From an uncultured Oscillospiraceae bacterium (lineage in GTDB: Bacteria > Bacillota > Clostridia > Oscillospirales > Oscillospiraceae): a stretch of 64,000 nucleotides of DNA. The position numbers and the translations under genes are program-made. The notes beneath the pieces are model-generated. The model was not told where the DNA came from and did no database searches. It saw only the letters and a program-made list of their open reading frames with translations. Where the stretch lies: contig CANQVO010000001.1 in assembly GCA_947627325.1 (NCBI GenBank), positions 124,001 through 188,000 on the forward strand, written 5' to 3'. Of the stretch, positions 1 through 7,799 are shown piece by piece. Positions within the stretch are counted from its first letter, which is position 1. Each line of letters begins with the position of its first letter.

Positions 1-440
1 TCCAGAACACCCGCTTCCCCCTGGCGCTGCTGCCCGCCATCGTCTTCGCCGTGGCCGCCTTTCTGTCCTTCTCCATGGGCACCGCCTGGGGCACCTTCGG
101 CATCCTCATCCCCATCGTCACCATGATCTTCGCCGGGACGGGCTCTGACCTGCTCATCCCCACCCTGGGGGCCACGCTGGCGGGCTCTGTGTACGGCGAC
201 CACTGCTCCCCCCTGTCGGACACCACCATCCTGGCCTCCACCGGCGCCCAGGTGCGCCACATCGACCACGTGGAGACCCAACTGCCCTACGCCACGCTGG
301 TGGCGGTCATCTGCGGGGTGGGCTATGTGATCGTGGGCTTTGTGAAGGAGCCCTGGATCCCCCTGGCCCTGTCGGCGGCGGCGCTGTTGGGGATCCTGTA
401 CGCGCTCCACCGCGGGGAGGGCGGAAGGGCCGATGGCTGA
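1..440 (+). CDS. Na+/H+ antiporter, NhaC family (C-terminal part, 5' end outside window)
   Basis: Only the last ~146 codons are present; the frame is open from base 3 to the stop at 438-440. The protein is hydrophobic, with about three membrane segments. It carries the stretch GDHCSPLSDTTILASTGA (nt 195-248), a Gly/Ser/Thr-rich region with Asp residues that is typical of NhaC-type sodium/proton antiporters. Such proteins exchange external H+ for internal Na+ across the cytoplasmic membrane. The stop overlaps the next gene's ATG by 8 bases, so the two are probably cotranscribed and translationally coupled. A related ion or amino-acid antiporter of the same clan is possible because the N-terminal half cannot be seen. 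Confidence 0.8.
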   Translation, partial: QNTRFPLALLPAIVFAVAAFLSFSMGTAWGTFGILIPIVTMIFAGTGSDLLIPTLGATLAGSVYGDHCSPLSDTTILASTGAQVRHIDHVETQLPYATLVAVICGVGYVIVGFVKEPWIPLALSAAALLGILYALHRGEGGRADG

Positions 441-1257
441 TATCGTCGAAATCACCGACTTTCAAGACCCCCGGCTGGACGCCTACGCCCGGCTCACCGA
501 GGCCCAACTGCGAAACCGCCTGGAGCCCCGGCTGGGCATCTTTATCGCCGAGAGCCCCAAGGTCATCGACCGGGCGCTGGACGCGGGGTGCCAGCCGGTG
601 AGCCTGCTCATGGAGCGCAAACACCTCGCCGGCCAGGGCGCGGCCATCATCGCCCGGTGCGGGGACGTGCCGGTCTACACCGCCGACGACGACCTGCTCG
701 CCGGTCTCACCGGCTACCCACTCACCCGGGGGGTGCTGTGCGCCATGCGGCGGCCCGATTTGCCCAGCGTGGAAGCGCTGTGCGAAAACGCCCGGCGGGT
801 GGCGGTGCTGGAGAACATCGTGGACCACACCAACGTGGGGGCCATCTTCCGCTCCGCGGCGGCGCTGGGGATGGACGGGGTACTAGTCACCCCCGGCTGC
901 TGCGACCCCCTCTACCGCCGCTCCGCCCGGGTGAGCATGGGCACCGTCTTCCAGGTGCCCTGGACCCGCATCGGCGAGAGCTTTGACCAGTGGCCCCAGC
1001 CGGGGCTGGCGCGGCTGAAAGCCCTGGGGTTCAAGACGGTGGCGATGGCTCTGCGGAACAACACCGTGGACATCGGCGACCCCGCTCTGCGGCGGGAGGA
1101 GCGGCTGGCTATCATCCTGGGCACCGAGGGGGACGGGCTGGCCGCGCGCACCATCGCCCAGTGCGACTACACCGTGAAGATCCCCATGGCCGGCGGGGTG
1201 GACTCGCTCAACGTGGCCGCCGCCAGCGCGGTGGCGTTTTGGGCCCTGCGGGTATGA
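433..1257 (+). CDS. TrmH/SpoU-family RNA 2'-O-methyltransferase
   Basis: This is a 274-residue SPOUT-class methyltransferase expected to transfer a methyl group from S-adenosylmethionine to a ribose 2'-OH in rRNA or tRNA. The three SpoU motifs are visible: NVGAIFRSAAALG (about residues 135-147, with the catalytic-type Arg), ILGTEGDGL (about 228-236), and IPMAGGVDSLNVAAASAV (about 250-267), which forms the knotted cofactor site. The N-terminal ~100 residues look like the substrate-binding domain of the TsnR/RlmB type. The ATG follows GGAGGGCGGAAGG and overlaps the antiporter stop. The exact RNA target cannot be told from sequence. Confidence 0.9.
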   Translation: MADIVEITDFQDPRLDAYARLTEAQLRNRLEPRLGIFIAESPKVIDRALDAGCQPVSLLMERKHLAGQGAAIIARCGDVPVYTADDDLLAGLTGYPLTRGVLCAMRRPDLPSVEALCENARRVAVLENIVDHTNVGAIFRSAAALGMDGVLVTPGCCDPLYRRSARVSMGTVFQVPWTRIGESFDQWPQPGLARLKALGFKTVAMALRNNTVDIGDPALRREERLAIILGTEGDGLAARTIAQCDYTVKIPMAGGVDSLNVAAASAVAFWALRV

Positions 1258-1344
1258 CGGCGCGGGGGGCTTGGCGGCCCGCGACGGGCGGCGGTTGTCC
1301 ACTCGACGGAGGGATGCCCTCTTTTTGTCCGTAATGGCAAGGTT

Positions 1345-1680
1345 TTCCCTCTCAACGGAAGTTGGTTGATTGCCCACACTGGGCAAAGGTCGCGCCTCCC
1401 GGCGCAGGGGCCAGGACCATTTCTCTTTTCTCTGCGGAGAAAAGAGAAACGGTCCTGGACTCCAAAGAGAAAAGAATTTGGCTTATGATTGGTGCCCCTT
1501 CCTCTTCCACTCGGCGGCCCGGATTAGCTGGATCGCTCGTGGAAGATGCCGCCACTGGGCGGCGCAATGTGGTACGCTAACGAAGCGTAACGTTTCTATT
1601 GCAACCGCCGCGGCCGCCTCTGGGGACTAGGACTAGATGGCCGCTCCACTTTCCCTTCGCCTTTCACCACTCACCCCACG
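1345..1680 (-). repeat. Intergenic repeat element, copy 1 (inverted)
   Basis: This is one of three copies of an intergenic element; it lies on the strand opposite to copies 2 (1711-1986) and 3 (4866-5302). Shared landmarks, read on the minus strand, are a GC-rich start around AGAGGCGGCCGCGGCGG, then CGCCGCCCAGTGGCGG, GGGCCGCCGAG, the 48-bp hairpin (1411-1458), a CCGCGCCGGGAGG-like block and a GCCCA..GGGC end. It contains no convincing gene. Copies 1 and 2 face each other, so the 1345-1986 region is itself a large inverted repeat between trmH and the convergent blaR1-like gene. The element family was not recognised. Confidence 0.7.
1411..1458. repeat. 48-bp hairpin core of repeat copy 1
   Basis: Two 22-base arms begin CCAGGACC and end GGTCCTGG around a 4-base loop (tgcg). 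Pairing is nearly perfect, with one A/C mismatch. The same hairpin recurs at 1870-1917 and 5188-5235. Confidence 0.8.
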
Positions 1681-1710
1681 TAAAAACGGACTTTCAGTCC
1701 TTCGCCATAG

Positions 1711-1986
1711 AGGTGGCCGCGGCGGTTGCAATAGGAGGACTACTTTATTCCCGGTACGGCGTCGCGCCGCCCAGTGGCGGCATCTTACTCTTGCAATCCT
1801 GTCATTCCGGGCCGCCGAGCAATAGAAACGATGGCAACAATAATCAGCCCCATCTTTTCTCTTTGGAGTCCAGGACCATTTCTCTTTTCTCCGCAGAGAA
1901 AAGAGAAATGGTCCTGGCCCCCGCGCCGGGAGGCGCACGTCCTGCCCACGTTGGGCAAACAACTCACCCCCCCGTTCGGGAGGATA
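1711..1986 (+). repeat. Intergenic repeat element, copy 2
   Basis: The plus-orientation copy runs from the GGCCGCGGCGG block to CGTTCGGGAGGA and matches copy 3 over most of its length. It contains GGGCCGCCGAGCAATAGAAA and the 48-bp perfect hairpin. The remaining sequence between it and the blaR1-like stop at 2075 holds a short TTGCCCG/CGGGCAA hairpin without a T tract and nothing else recognisable. Confidence 0.7.
1870..1917. repeat. 48-bp perfect hairpin of repeat copy 2
   Basis: The 22-base arms, starting CCAGGACCATTTC, pair perfectly around the loop cgca. No T tract follows on either strand, so it is not a standard intrinsic terminator. Confidence 0.85.
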
Positions 1987-2074
1987 GACGCCGCCCATGC
2001 GCCGGCAGGCGCGCCCTTTTGCCCGTGGCGGGCAAGCAACACCCCCCGTATTGCCCGCTTTCCCGCCCGGTCTG

Positions 2075-4330
2075 TCAGGCTGAAAATACCGCGGCGATGT
2101 TTTCCGGGGTGAACGCGTACCACCGGGCCGGCGGCTGGGCGTTCCAGTGTTCCAGGGCGGCGGTGTACGCCGCCTCGCTGACCTCCTCGCCGTTTACCGT
2201 GTAGCGCATATGAGACCAGTCGCCATCCACCGGCAGTTGATACAGCACGTCCTCGATGGACGCCGTGCCGTCCGCCGGGAAGTGGAGCCGACCCACCCCG
2301 CTCTCCGCGGCGCTGCTGGAGTTGGGGGCGGTGCCGTCCGCTTTCAGATCCCAGGCGTTGAACCAGCGGACGGGATAGGCGTACCCATGCACCCCGCTGT
2401 TTTCACAGTGAAGCACAAAGGCCCAGCCGCCTCCGCCGTCGGTGCGGAGCACCGCCTCGTCCACCCCGTCGCCGTCCAGGTCCAGGACGGCGAACTCTTG
2501 GGGCGTCAGTCCGCCCCCGCCCTGATCCGCGCCCAGGGCCGGCCACAGGTCGGTCACGTTGGCGGTGTGGGACACATCGTCGCCGTGCTGGCTCCCGCTG
2601 GAAAATTCGACGTCCTCCGCCTGGGCCAGCACCCGGCCGAGCGCCTGCCGGGCGGCCTGGGCGGTGGCGGCGGGTACATACTGGAAAGACTTGCACACCA
2701 GCCCGCCGCCCTCCAGGCCCAGTTCCACCCGGACGGCGCCGCGCTGTCCCTGCCAAATGCCCAGGTCGCAGTACAGCCGACCATCCTTCACGGCGAACGC
2801 ATAGTAGTTGCCAAACGCCATGGTGCTCATCAGGTCCGTCTCCGTGGGATAGTCCTCGTCCCACGCCGATTTGGCGATGGTCTCCGCCACGCCGGGGGCG
2901 GTGAGGTAATAGTTGTCCCCCTTGCCGGTGAGTTGGACCTGTTCAAAGATCACCCCGGGCAGATCGTCCCGGGTGAACGCGGCCAGCGGCTCCAGCGTGT
3001 CCCCGTCAAAGACGCGCAGGGACTGGAGCAGGCCGCCCATCAAGTGGCTGGTGGTGTACGCCAGCACCACCTCCTGGGCGCCGTCGCCGTCCAGATCGGC
3101 CCCGGCCAAGGTGATGGGCGTCTCCTCCACCCAGTCGTCGGTAAATCGCGCCTGCGCTTCGCCGCAGGTCACCGTGAAGGCGGCGCCGCCCACCTCGCCA
3201 TCCGGGTTGCCGCCCTTGTAGTCCATGGTCAGCGTAACCGCTCTGCCGTTGACCTGGGCGGTGGCGGCGGCGTTCTCCACATCGGCGAACTCCGGGCTAA
3301 CGCGCTCCGCGGGCTCCGCCTTGGGGGGCGCGGGGGAGGTGAAGGAGCAGGCGGTGACGGCCAGGGTCAGCGCGGCGGCCAGCGCCGCGGCCCAGGCCGT
3401 CCGCTTCGGGGCGTGGGCAATGCGTCGTACCCGCTCCAGCAGGTCCTTCTGCCCCTCGGTCATGGTGGTGGAGCAGGTGAACAGCCCGCCGGGGCAGGGC
3501 TTCTCCCGCACCAGCGCCAGCAGGGTGCGCCCGTAGGCGATGCGCTCCCCGGGGCCCAACCGTTTCAGCGCCCCTTCGTCGCAGGCCAATTCGCAGTCCC
3601 TCCGGCTGAGAATCGCCGCCATCCACACCAGCGGGTTCCACCAGTGGACGGCCAAGGCCACGCCCCGCAGAACGTTCCAAAGGCGGTCCCCATGCCGGAA
3701 ATGGGTGGTCTCATGGGCCAGGACGTGGCGGAGTAAGACGGGGTCCTCCGCCGCCTGGGGCGTGACATAGACCGCCGGGCGGATCAGCCCGGACAGGCAG
3801 GGGGAGGGCAGGCCCGGCGCCACATAGACGGGCAGACGGCCCTCCGCGTGCTCCAAGGGTAGCCGCGCCCGGCGCAATTTCCCGGCAAAGCGCAAATTGC
3901 AGACCAACAGCGCCGCGGCCACGACCGCCGACCCGGCCAGCCACACCCAGCCGAGCCATCCGAGGGCGCTGGCCCAGCCCGGACCCTCGGTTGCGGGGCG
4001 CGCCGCGGGGACATTCGGCGCGGCGGATGGCGCCGTTATCTCGACCGGGGCAGGGGGTGCGGAGACGGGAGCGCCCACGGGCTCGGCCGGGGCGGCGATC
4101 CCCACGCCCGGCGCGGTCGTCTCCACCCGTGCCGCCGGGGGAAGGGCCGGCCCGGCAAGGGGGATGCGGAACAGATAGGCCGGCGTCAACAGCCGCGCCA
4201 GCACCACGGCCCACAGCGCGTACCGCAGGCAGGCGCTCACCCGCCGCCCAAACAGCGCCCGCAGGGCCAGCACGGCCAAAATCAGGGCCGAGGACGCCAG
4301 CGCCCAGCCCAAAAGCCGTGTCAGCCTCAT
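2075..4330 (-). CDS. blaR1: BlaR1/MecR1-type M56 metallopeptidase sensor with an FG-GAP-like sensor domain
   Basis: This is a 751-residue membrane sensor-protease. The N-terminal half has several membrane helices around an M56 zinc peptidase domain with HETTH at residues 206-210 and ELACDE at 247-252. A membrane segment at ~313-328 leads to an extracytoplasmic C-terminal half. In classic BlaR1 that half is a penicillin-binding sensor. Here it instead shows Asp-rich DLDGDG segments (nt ~3085-3100 and ~2470-2490) like FG-GAP/VCBS repeats, and I see no SxxK-SxN-KTG set. Its ATG overlaps the blaI stop (ATGA), giving a two-gene operon. By family precedent, signal binding would activate the protease and inactivate the repressor. 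The ligand is unknown and beta-lactam sensing is not supported. Confidence 0.8.
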   Translation of the reverse strand: MRLTRLLGWALASSALILAVLALRALFGRRVSACLRYALWAVVLARLLTPAYLFRIPLAGPALPPAARVETTAPGVGIAAPAEPVGAPVSAPPAPVEITAPSAAPNVPAARPATEGPGWASALGWLGWVWLAGSAVVAAALLVCNLRFAGKLRRARLPLEHAEGRLPVYVAPGLPSPCLSGLIRPAVYVTPQAAEDPVLLRHVLAHETTHFRHGDRLWNVLRGVALAVHWWNPLVWMAAILSRRDCELACDEGALKRLGPGERIAYGRTLLALVREKPCPGGLFTCSTTMTEGQKDLLERVRRIAHAPKRTAWAAALAAALTLAVTACSFTSPAPPKAEPAERVSPEFADVENAAATAQVNGRAVTLTMDYKGGNPDGEVGGAAFTVTCGEAQARFTDDWVEETPITLAGADLDGDGAQEVVLAYTTSHLMGGLLQSLRVFDGDTLEPLAAFTRDDLPGVIFEQVQLTGKGDNYYLTAPGVAETIAKSAWDEDYPTETDLMSTMAFGNYYAFAVKDGRLYCDLGIWQGQRGAVRVELGLEGGGLVCKSFQYVPAATAQAARQALGRVLAQAEDVEFSSGSQHGDDVSHTANVTDLWPALGADQGGGGLTPQEFAVLDLDGDGVDEAVLRTDGGGGWAFVLHCENSGVHGYAYPVRWFNAWDLKADGTAPNSSSAAESGVGRLHFPADGTASIEDVLYQLPVDGDWSHMRYTVNGEEVSEAAYTAALEHWNAQPPARWYAFTPENIAAVFSA

Positions 4331-4710
4331 GGCTCCTTCTCCTGTTCCGCCTCGTCCAGAATGGCCCGCAGCTGGGCGATCTGCTCCCGGCTCAGGCCGT
4401 CGCTCCGCACCATGGCGCTCATCATCAACTCGACGCTGCCCTGGTACACCCGCTTCAGAAAACTGCGGGTCTCGGTGGTGGCCGCGTCCTCCCGCTCCAC
4501 CAGGGGGACATAGACCTTTTCGCGCCCCATCTGCCGCCGCCCCACCAGCCCCTTGGCCTCCATGCGGCCCAGGATGGTGATGGTCGTGCTCCGCGCCCAC
4601 CCCACCGTCCGCTCCATCTCGCCCACGAGTTGCAGCAGCGGGCAGGGATCCTTCTCCCACAGGCAGTTGAGAATATTCCACTCGCTGGAGTTCAACTTAA
4701 TGTCACCCAT
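4327..4710 (-). CDS. blaI: BlaI/MecI/CopY-family transcriptional repressor
   Basis: This 127-residue winged-helix repressor has the family pattern: an N-terminal WxILNCLWEKDPC-like stretch, a recognition region around GWARSTTITILGRMEAKGLV, and a C-terminal dimerisation helix. BlaI proteins bind TACA/TGTA dyads as dimers and are removed by the partner M56 protease. Two such dyads lie directly upstream (4727-4771), so it very likely represses its own operon. The SD-like AAAGGGGTG stands 5 bases before the ATG. Its last four bases overlap the blaR1-like start. No separate target gene, such as a beta-lactamase or penicillin-binding protein, sits next to it. Confidence 0.92.
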   Translation of the reverse strand: MGDIKLNSSEWNILNCLWEKDPCPLLQLVGEMERTVGWARSTTITILGRMEAKGLVGRRQMGREKVYVPLVEREDAATTETRSFLKRVYQGSVELMMSAMVRSDGLSREQIAQLRAILDEAEQEKEP

Positions 4711-4726
4711 CGCTCACACCCCTTTA

Positions 4727-4771
4727 TCTACATTGTAGACATAGCATAACGTAAGATATCTACAATGTCAA
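4727..4771 (-). promoter_or_regulatory. blaI-blaR1 promoter with two BlaI-type operators
   Basis: Read on the minus strand, TTGACA (4766-4771) and TATGCT (4743-4748) are 17 bases apart, a strong sigma-A promoter. The 13-bp perfect dyad TCTACATTGTAGA lies at 4727-4739, just after the -10. A second, imperfect copy (TCTACAATGTCAA, 4759-4771) overlaps the -35. The TACA-N-TGTA core is the known BlaI/MecI recognition pattern, so autorepression is expected. Confidence 0.85.
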
Positions 4772-4865
4772 CAAAAGAATGATTACAGTCCGGTGACAAC
4801 AAACCCCGCCCCCGGCGTTGCACGCCGGGAGCGTTCGGTTTGAAGGCGGGACGGTTGGGTTTTTG

Positions 4866-5302
4866 GTGGTTGAGTGGCGAAAGGTGAAGGAAAAGGAGAG
4901 CCACCTTCTAATCCTAGTCCCCAGAGGCGGCCGCGGCGGTGGCAATAGGAGGACTACTTTATTCCCGGGACGGCGTTGCGCCGCCCAGTGGCGGCGTCGT
5001 CCTCGCAAGCTCCATATCCCTCGCCCCCGGCTAAAGCCGAGGGCTCACTCATTCCGCTGCTCGTCCTCTCCCCAACAAGGGCTTACGCCCTTGCTGGGGG
5101 CCCCGTGTCGCGATCCTGTCTTTCCGGGCCGCCGAGCAATAGAAACGATGGCCAACAGTAATAAGCCCCATCTTTTCTCTTTGGAGTCCAGGACCGTTTC
5201 TCTTTTCTTCGCAAAGAAAAGAGAAATGGTCCTGGCCCCCGCGCCGGGAGGCGCACGTCCTTGCCCACGTTGGGCAACAACTACCCCCCGTTCGGGAGGA
5301 CA
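4866..5302 (+). repeat. Intergenic repeat element, copy 3, with an internal insertion
   Basis: This copy has the same orientation as copy 2. The left part (GGTGAAGG, then CCTAGTCCCCAGAGGC) also matches the outer end of copy 1. Compared with copy 2, about 100 bases are inserted at roughly 5009-5111. The insert holds two small hairpins of its own (CTCG..GGCTaaAGCC..GAGG and AAGGGCttacGCCCTT). It lies between the divergent blaI operon and the M50 protease gene. The rest of the 4772-5473 gap is covered by the terminator-like hairpin and promoter listed separately. Confidence 0.7.
5188..5235. repeat. 48-bp hairpin core of repeat copy 3
   Basis: The geometry is the same as in the other two copies (22-base arms, loop cgca). 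One mismatched position (G/T) does not break the stem as RNA. The left arm changes are partly compensated on the right (TTCTT/AAGAA instead of TTCTC/GAGAA), which suggests the fold is maintained. Confidence 0.8.
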
Positions 5303-5369
5303 AACCTCGTCCATTGTAGGCGCAACCCCCCCACCGAGTGGCAAAACCTCGCCCTTCGGGGCCACAAAC

Positions 5370-5411
5370 GCCCGGTGGGAGGCTGCGCCTCCATCGGGCT
5401 CTTGTTTTTTT
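5370..5411 (+). terminator. Intrinsic-terminator-like hairpin before the M50 gene
   Basis: The stem GCCCGGTGGGAGGC / GCCTCCATCGGGC has loop tgc and one bulge, and is followed by CTTG and seven Ts. It would stop transcripts entering from the repeat region. Its T tract also supplies the -35 of the promoter at 5402-5430. Confidence 0.6.
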
Positions 5412-5430
5412 GCGCGGGATGTGGTAGGAT
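5402..5430 (+). promoter_or_regulatory. Probable promoter of the M50-scpAB operon
   Basis: TTGTTT (5402-5407), a 17-base spacer and TAGGAT (5425-5430) resemble a sigma-A promoter. It lies 44 bases before the start codon and overlaps the T tract of the preceding terminator-like hairpin. Confidence 0.5.
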
Positions 5431-5473
5431 AAGTTATTCTGGAGAAATTCTACCAACAAAAGGGGGTGTGGCC

Positions 5474-6175
5474 GTGGGCTCCTTTGCCAACTTCGCGCGG
5501 AGTATGGACTGGCAGGGCCTGCTGACCGCCCTCTTCACCGCCGCGGCGGCCCTGGTCTGCCTGACCTTCCACGAACTGGCCCACGGGGTGGTGGCCTACC
5601 GTCTGGGGGACCCTACCGCCAAGAACGCCGGGCGGCTCACCCTCAACCCCATCCGGCACATTGACCCCCTGGGCCTGCTGCTGATGATCACCGCCCACGT
5701 GGGCTGGGCCAAGCCGGTGCCGGTGGACCCCCGGTACTTCAAGCGGCCCAAGGAGGGTATGGCCCTCACCGCCCTGGCCGGGCCGGCGTCCAACTTCCTG
5801 CTGGCGTGGGCCTTTCTGCTGTTGGCGGGGTGCGCGGCGCGGCTGTTGGACGCGCTCCCCCCGGACGGGCCGGTGTGGACGTTCTACGCCGCGCTCTACC
5901 TGGCCCAGTTCCTGCTCAACGCCGCGGTGCTCAGCGTGGGGCTGGGGCTGTTCAACCTCTTCCCCATCCCGCCCCTGGACGGCTCCAAGGTGCTGTTCTC
6001 CCTGCTCCCGGACAAGGTCTACAACACCATTTTGCGCTATGAGCGCTTCGGGATGCTGGCGCTGTTGGCGGCGGTGTGGCTGGGCTGGCTGGACCGGCCG
6101 CTGACCTACCTCATCACCCATGTGGTCCACTACCTGGGCCTCATCAGCTTTTTCCCCTATCCCCTGTATTTCTGA
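5474..6175 (+). CDS. Site-2 protease family (M50) membrane metalloprotease
   Basis: This 233-residue polytopic protein has HELAH at residues 33-37 in the first membrane helix and NLFPIPPLDG at 161-170, the two parts of the M50 zinc active site. The conserved GPASN segment is at ~103-107. Small members such as YwhC/Rip homologs lack a PDZ domain, as here. I chose GTG at 5474 because AAAGGGGG ends seven bases upstream; a GTG at 5468 would leave almost no spacer. It lies 33 bases before scpA in the common Firmicute arrangement and is probably cotranscribed. The substrate is unknown. Confidence 0.88.
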   Translation: MGSFANFARSMDWQGLLTALFTAAAALVCLTFHELAHGVVAYRLGDPTAKNAGRLTLNPIRHIDPLGLLLMITAHVGWAKPVPVDPRYFKRPKEGMALTALAGPASNFLLAWAFLLLAGCAARLLDALPPDGPVWTFYAALYLAQFLLNAAVLSVGLGLFNLFPIPPLDGSKVLFSLLPDKVYNTILRYERFGMLALLAAVWLGWLDRPLTYLITHVVHYLGLISFFPYPLYF

Positions 6176-6208
6176 GGGCCGTTCGGCCCAAAAAGGAGGT
6201 GAGAGACC

Positions 6209-7006
6209 GTGGAGGAATTGACGTTCCACCTGACCCACGTGGTCAAGGCCAGGGACGACGACATGGAGGACTTCAACGGCCCTCTCGACCTCATTTTGAG
6301 CCTGCTTGCCAAAAACAAGATGGAGATCAAGGACATCCAGATCTCCCTCATCCTGGACCAGTACCTGGCGTGGATGGACCGGCGCAAGGAGCTGGACCTG
6401 GACGTGGCCAGCGAGTTTGTCACCATGGCCGCCCACCTGGTCTACATCAAGACCCGGATGCTCCTGTCCATCCACGACGAGGAGGCTATGAGCGAGATGG
6501 AACAGCTCATCGCCGACCTGGAGGCCCACCAGCGCCACGAGAGCTATTTGAAGATCCAGGCCGTCGCCCCCCAGCTGGGGGAGCGGTACCTCTACGGGCG
6601 AGACTATATCACCAAGGGCCCCGAGCAGCTGGGGACCCGGCGGATCTTCCACTACCGCCACCAGCCCGAGGACCTGTTCCGGGCCATCTCCCTGACCATG
6701 GAGCGGCTGGACAGCCGCCTGCCGCCGCCCATGGTGGCCTTTGAGGGCATCGTGGGCCGGGAGCCCTACCCGGTGGGAGACAAGGCCAACGAGGTCATTG
6801 GCCGCCTGCGCGCCTTCGGCGTGGCCCGGTTCCTCTCCCTCTTTCAGGGCAGCCGCAGCCGCAGTGAGATCGTGGCCACCTTTCTGGCGGTGCTGGAGCT
6901 GTGCAAGGCCTGCCGGGTCCTGCTGGCGGGCACCGCGGAGGACTGCACCGTCACCTGCATCGACGATGGCGACCAGCTGCCCGAGCTGAACGTGGACACC
7001 TATTAA
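6209..7006 (+). CDS. scpA: Segregation and condensation protein A
   Basis: This 265-residue kleisin subunit of the SMC-ScpA-ScpB complex, which compacts and helps separate chromosomes, carries the N-terminal family signature DFNGPLDLILSLLAKNKMEI (residues ~15-34). The C-terminal winged-helix part that binds the SMC head includes the segment around SRSEIVATFLAVLEL. The GTG start sits eight bases after a perfect AAAGGAGGTGA. scpB follows after 13 bases, the usual pairing. Confidence 0.95.
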   Translation: MEELTFHLTHVVKARDDDMEDFNGPLDLILSLLAKNKMEIKDIQISLILDQYLAWMDRRKELDLDVASEFVTMAAHLVYIKTRMLLSIHDEEAMSEMEQLIADLEAHQRHESYLKIQAVAPQLGERYLYGRDYITKGPEQLGTRRIFHYRHQPEDLFRAISLTMERLDSRLPPPMVAFEGIVGREPYPVGDKANEVIGRLRAFGVARFLSLFQGSRSRSEIVATFLAVLELCKACRVLLAGTAEDCTVTCIDDGDQLPELNVDTY

Positions 7007-7019
7007 GGGGGGGATCCGC

Positions 7020-7799
7020 ATGGACGTGAAAGAGACTCAGCACATCATCGAGGCCATCCTCTTTGCCGCCGGGGAGCCGGTGGGGGTGGAGCGGCTGTGC
7101 CTGACCCTGGAGCTGGACCGGGAGACGGTGGACGAGCTGTGCCGCAACCTGGCCGACCAGTACGCCTACGACCACCGGGGCATCCGGGTCCTCCAGCTGG
7201 ACAACGCCTGGCAGATGGCCTCCGCCCCGGAGTACGCCGAGGCGGTGCGCCAGACCTTTGAGTCCCGCAAGCCCGCCAAATTGAGCCAGCCCGCCCTGGA
7301 GGTGCTGAGCATCATCGCCTACTTCCAACCCACCACCCGGGCCTACGTGGACCAGGTGCGGGGGGTGGACAGCTCCTACACCGTGGGCCTGCTGTTGGAG
7401 CGGGAGCTCATCGAGGAGTGCGGCCGTCTGGCGGTGCCGGGGCGGCCCATCCTCTACCGCACCACCAAGAACTTCCTGCGCTCCTTCTCCCTCTCCTCCC
7501 TGGACGAGCTGCCCGAGCTGCCCAACTCCACCCCCGAGGACGGGCAGATCACCCTGGAGCTCCAGGCCAACATCGAAAAGCTCCGGGCCCAGCAGGAGAT
7601 GGCCGACGTGTCCGACGACGAGCTCCTCGCCGCCGCGGCCCGCCTGGCCGCCGAGGAGGCCGCCCCGCCCCTGTCGGAGGAGGAGTTCCCCGCCCAGGAG
7701 GAGGCGCCGGATCAAGAAGCGCCCCAGGCGGACGGCGCGCCCGCCGGGCCGGAAGCGCCGGAGGCGGAGGACGACGGCCACGGGGAGCGGGAGGGATGA
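7020..7799 (+). CDS. scpB: Segregation and condensation protein B
   Basis: This 259-residue protein is the ScpB partner of ScpA, made of two winged-helix domains (about residues 1-85 and 90-170). Family landmarks are IIEAILFAAGEPV near the start and LEVLSIIAYFQPTTRAYVDQ-like sequence at ~94-113. The tail beyond ~185 is a Glu/Ala/Pro-rich low-complexity extension, common in high-GC clostridial versions and probably disordered. The ATG follows AAGGGGGG. The stop overlaps the next ATG (ATGA), so the downstream gene is translationally coupled. Confidence 0.95.
   Translation: MDVKETQHIIEAILFAAGEPVGVERLCLTLELDRETVDELCRNLADQYAYDHRGIRVLQLDNAWQMASAPEYAEAVRQTFESRKPAKLSQPALEVLSIIAYFQPTTRAYVDQVRGVDSSYTVGLLLERELIEECGRLAVPGRPILYRTTKNFLRSFSLSSLDELPELPNSTPEDGQITLELQANIEKLRAQQEMADVSDDELLAAAARLAAEEAAPPLSEEEFPAQEEAPDQEAPQADGAPAGPEAPEAEDDGHGEREG

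Noticed and set aside
1345-1986. A CRISPR array or insertion sequence
   Set aside because: There are no regularly spaced short repeats and no transposase; the copies are inverted, few and long.
2075-4710. A beta-lactam resistance module
   Set aside because: Only the regulatory pair is present, with an unusual sensor half; no beta-lactamase or PBP gene is adjacent.
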